The position numbers were made by a program, and so were the translations under genes. The notes below the pieces were generated by a model. It made no database searches. It worked only from the letters and a program-made list of their open reading frames with translations, and had not been told where the DNA came from. This document shows positions 60,863 to 64,000 of a stretch of DNA of 64,000 nucleotides, in pieces (the first letter of the stretch is position 1; each line of letters opens with the position of its first letter). The stretch comes from Gavia stellata (Eukaryota; Chordata; Aves; Gaviiformes; Gaviidae): assembly GCF_030936135.1 (NCBI RefSeq), contig NC_082597.1, forward strand, positions 42,601,095 through 42,665,094. Reading direction: 5' to 3'.

Positions 60863-62147
60863 GTAAGGGGATCTTCACGATTTACGTGCAAGTCTATAGC
60901 ATTGTGATGGTGTTTACGATTCTCAAAGATTGTTTTTGTGATCAAATGCAAAAAAAAAGAAACAAGAAAAAAACCCCAACCTCCTGGGGTCATAAGAGCT
61001 AGTTCTTTTTAAAGCAGAGAAAAAGGCTCTGATTATCAGATGACTTTAGACGATCAGGTACGTGTATAGTTTTCCCTGGCTTAATTTCCTCATTTGAAAC
61101 CCAAGATTTCAACCCTCAACCTAACGCTGTTATTTTGTGCTGTGAAAAGCCTCCTCGTTCCAAGGCATCGCAGCTCGACAGCCCGGGGTGTAATTTATGT
61201 GCAGACCTAAGCACAACCTTTCATACTTGAGTCGGCAAGGACAGAGACTGTTGCCAAATGACGTTGGAGAGCTTTCTCTAAGCTTTCTTTGCAAGGCTCT
61301 CACGGACTGAGCCAACAGAGCAGCTGTTCCTAGGTGCTGGGGCTGCAGGGGAAGCCAAAAAGCAACAAGTGCAGCAGGATCGAGCACTGGAGGCATCAGG
61401 TCCCGCTCTGCTGTGCCCCCCCGCCTTCTCCCTGGCCAGGGCCCGGGACAGTGTCTGCAGCCACCATGCAAAAGACAGCCTGTCGTGATTCAAAATATAC
61501 CCAAAAGTGGCCACCTCTCATTTCAGATGGCTCGTGACACTTGTCTCCCTGCTGCGTGGCACATGGAAAACCCAGCAAGGAGGAAGCTGTCAATGTGTGC
61601 ACAAAGCTGGGCTATGGCTGAGAAGCCCATCTCTGATTTGTGAGGTGTTCAAGTCCCGTAGCTTGGGAGCTGTCTCTTGCAGCATCCATCACCTTTTGTG
61701 CTTTGACTGGGTAATACTTGAAATGTCATGTTTCTTCTTGGGCTAATCTCCACAGACCTCTCAGATGGACCATAGCGATTGTCGTAATTCTTATCCCCTT
61801 CCCTTTTCTCCTCTTTCTTACTATCTCTCATGGTCACCACCAGAAGAGGACATAACCTCATCTGTAATTAGCAGCACCCCAAACGAAGTTCAAAAAAAAA
61901 AAAAGCTCATTTTCCATTTCTGGTTGTCAAACACTAAAAACGAAGTGCCCAGTAGGAATGGGTAAGTGAGCAGCGAGCAAGTTCACGTTGCAAGCCTGAC
62001 AGGAAACAATTTAGTTTCTCTTCTAGATGTGTCTTTTACTTCAGCTTTCTTCAGCCAGGCATCCTGAACTTCTGGTACATATTGCTCCAGACTCTGTTTT
62101 CTAGATTGCTTCACTGGCCCCACACTAACAAAATCTTGCTATGATGT

Positions 62148-63271
62148 TGTCGTGGTTTAAGCCCAGCTGGACTAATCACCACACAGCTGCTCGCTCACTC
62201 CCCTTCCTCAGCTGGACAGGAGAGAGAAAATATGAAGAAAAGGCTCGTAGGTCGAGATAAGGACATAGGGAGATCACTCACCAACTACCATCATGGGCAA
62301 AATAGACTTGACTTGGGGAAATTAGTTTAATTTATTACCAATCAAAATCAGAGTAGGATAATGAGAAGTAAAACCAAATCTTAAAAAAACAACACCTTCC
62401 CCCCACCCCTCCCTTCTTCCCGGGCTCAACTTCACTCCTGAACCTCTTCCCCCCCCGAGCGGCACAGGGGGACGGGGAATGGGGGTTGCGGTCAGTTCAT
62501 CACACGTTGTTTCTGCCGCTCCTTCCTCCTCACACTCTTCCCCTGCTCCAGCGTGGGGTCCCTCCCACGGGAGACAGTTCTCCACGAACTTCTCCAACGT
62601 GGGTTCTTCCCACGGGCTGCAGTTCTTCACAAACTGCTCCAGCATGGGTCCGTTCCACGGGGTGCAGTCCTTCAGGAACAGACTGCTCCAGCGTGGGTCC
62701 CCCTCGGGATCGCAAGTCCTGCCAGCAAACCTGCTCCAGCGTGGGCTCCTCTCTCCACGGCTCCACAGGTTCTGCCAGGAGCCTGCTCCAGCATGGGCTT
62801 CCCACAGGATCACAGCCTCCTTCAGGCATCCACCTGCTCCAGCGTGGGGTCCTCCATGGGCTGCAGGTGGATATCTGCTCCACCGTGGACCTCCATGGGC
62901 TGCAGGGGGACAACCTGCTTCACCATGGTCTTCACCACGGGCTGCAGGGGAATCTCTGCTCCGGCGCCTGGAGCACCTCCTCCCCCTCCTTCTTCACTGA
63001 CCTTGGTGTCTGCAGAGTTGTTTCTCTCACATATTCTCACTCCTCTCTTCTCCGGCTGCCTCTTCCTGGTTTTTCAGCCCTTCTTAAATATGTTATCACA
63101 GAGGCGCTACCACTGTTGCTGATTAGCTCAGCCTTAGCCAGTGGCAGATCCGTCTTGAAGTCTGCTGGCATTGGCTCTATCAGACATAGGAGAAGCTTCT
63201 AGCAGCTTCTCGCAGAAGCCACCCCTGTAGCCCCCCCTGCTACCAAAGCGCTGCCACGCAAACCCAATACA
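62148..63271 (+). mobile_element. Solo LTR of an avian endogenous retrovirus
   Basis: About 1.12 kb beginning TGTCGTGGTTTAAGCCCAGC and ending CCCAATACA, so it has the TG...CA ends of an LTR. The 5-bp direct repeat GATGT flanks it exactly (62143-62147 and 63272-63276), a target-site duplication showing a whole insertion. No internal retroviral sequence, primer-binding site or polypurine tract adjoins it, so it is a solo LTR left by recombination. A 5-bp duplication fits an ERVL-type or gamma-type element; the family assignment is tentative. The intact ends and clean duplication suggest moderate to young age. The open frames of up to 238 codons inside it are composition artefacts of its internal repeats. 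Confidence 0.9.
62540..62970 (+). repeat. Minisatellite-like tandem units inside the solo LTR
   Basis: About nine degenerate units of roughly 40-50 bp (the first spacing is about twice that), each starting with a variant of CTGCTCCAGCGTGGG and many followed by a CCACGGG or GGGCTGCAG block (starts near 62543, 62633, 62682, 62730, 62784, 62832, 62873, 62919, 62955). The last units also appear in the fragment at 19459, so the repeat belongs to the LTR family. Confidence 0.8.
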
Positions 63272-64000
63272 GATGTATTAAAAGAGCAGTATTCATCTTT
63301 TAAAATTGTGCCTGATTTTTCCTTTTGAAAAATTAAAGAACTGAAATCTGAAAAAAAGGGCTTAAGAAACAAACAAACAAAGATTATTACAAATAAAACA
63401 AGAACTAAATAATGCAAAGTTTCTTTTAAAACACTGCAAAAACCCTAGTCTTAAGTACGACCTCTCCCAGGAAGAACTTGATGTGAAGCAAGCAGTACAA
63501 CACATGATAAAATCTGTTATGAAAGTAAAAGCATTGGAATTTAAAACAGCATATGTCTTCATTTTTGAAGGGCCTTTAGCACTTGTCATACACTCAGTTT
63601 GCCCTCCCTAAACCAGCAAGCGACTCATCTGAGTTGTTATAAAACCAAAACTGAAAAATAGTTCTGGGGAAAAAAAAATTGTAATTACTGTTTTCTCAAA
63701 CAACAGTGATACCTATATGCAAACCTCCCTGTCCTGTGCATTTTTCCCCATGCAGTTTAGTCCAATCTTTTTGCATAAATGCAGTTTCATAAGCAAATAA
63801 GGAGTATAACTATAGTTAAACTAAAGATCATTCTGACTATCAGTTTCTGCACATGGCATTTTCAACTGTCAGCCAGTTTAAGCATTCACACAAAAAAAGG
63901 AAAGTACATTTAAACTTACTAATTTACCTTTAAACTTATTATTATATATACCTTTATGGAAATTTAAACTTATTATTGGTACTATTATAGGATGAAGGAG

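Larger units (their letters stand above)
60863..64000 (+). other. Intron 1 of the third GLIPR1-type gene (right edge)
   Basis: No exon, tRNA or second gene was recognised. The intron contains a 1.1-kb solo LTR (62148-63271). A moderately GC-rich stretch at about 61.14-61.64 kb has several open frames on both strands without domain resemblance. Confidence 0.6.

Noticed and set aside
62486-63202. 238-codon plus-strand open frame
   Set aside because: Lies wholly inside the solo LTR and is produced by its tandem repeat units; it is not a gene.

Overview
This is a vertebrate nuclear window, almost certainly from a bird and probably a neoavian one. The evidence is compact genes with short introns, several CR1 LINE copies ending in the ATTCTATGA-type 3' tail, and an LTR beginning TGTCGTGGTTTAA of a kind I associate with neoavian genomes. 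Gene content matches the CAPS2-GLIPR1 neighbourhood (human 12q21, chicken chromosome 1, from memory). No prokaryotic, CRISPR or organelle sequence is present.

Layout. (1) 1-25.1 kb, minus strand: CAPS2 (calcyphosine 2). Thirteen coding exons were placed by splice sites and homology; together they give the first 416 residues. The EF-hand C-terminus lies beyond the left edge. Its likely promoter is a CpG island at about 24.64-25.09 kb with an X-box-like RFX site. (2) 27.28-35.48 kb, minus strand: a complete six-exon, 304-residue gene of the RIC3/CCDC107 family (two membrane segments, coiled coil, acidic tail). I know of no such gene between CAPS2 and GLIPR1 in mammals. (3) A second CpG island at 35.08-35.96 kb sits between this gene and a plus-strand GLIPR1-like gene. 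(4) 35.7-45.7 kb, plus strand: a six-exon GLIPR1-like (CAP superfamily) gene that is recognisable exon by exon but carries several independent disabling changes, so I call it a pseudogene. (5) 52.19-57.87 kb, plus strand: an intact six-exon GLIPR1-type gene of 291 residues with signal peptide, CAP domain, proline-rich stalk and C-terminal membrane anchor. (6) 60.68-60.86 kb, plus strand: exon 1 of a third GLIPR1-type paralogue whose other exons lie past the right edge; its first intron holds a solo LTR with a 5-bp target-site duplication.

The window therefore holds two minus-strand genes (one probably ciliary, one probably an ER membrane chaperone-like protein) back to back with a plus-strand tandem array of CAP-domain genes. 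The three GLIPR1-type copies share exon structure: 180-bp exon 1 and 246-bp exon 2 in the intact copies, and a 27-bp exon 5 in both copies where it is visible. This points to tandem duplication followed by decay of the leftmost copy. The remaining sequence is introns, intergenic DNA, CR1 fragments of several ages and simple repeats. All exon calls come from reading splice sites by eye and from remembered family sequences; no alignment was run.
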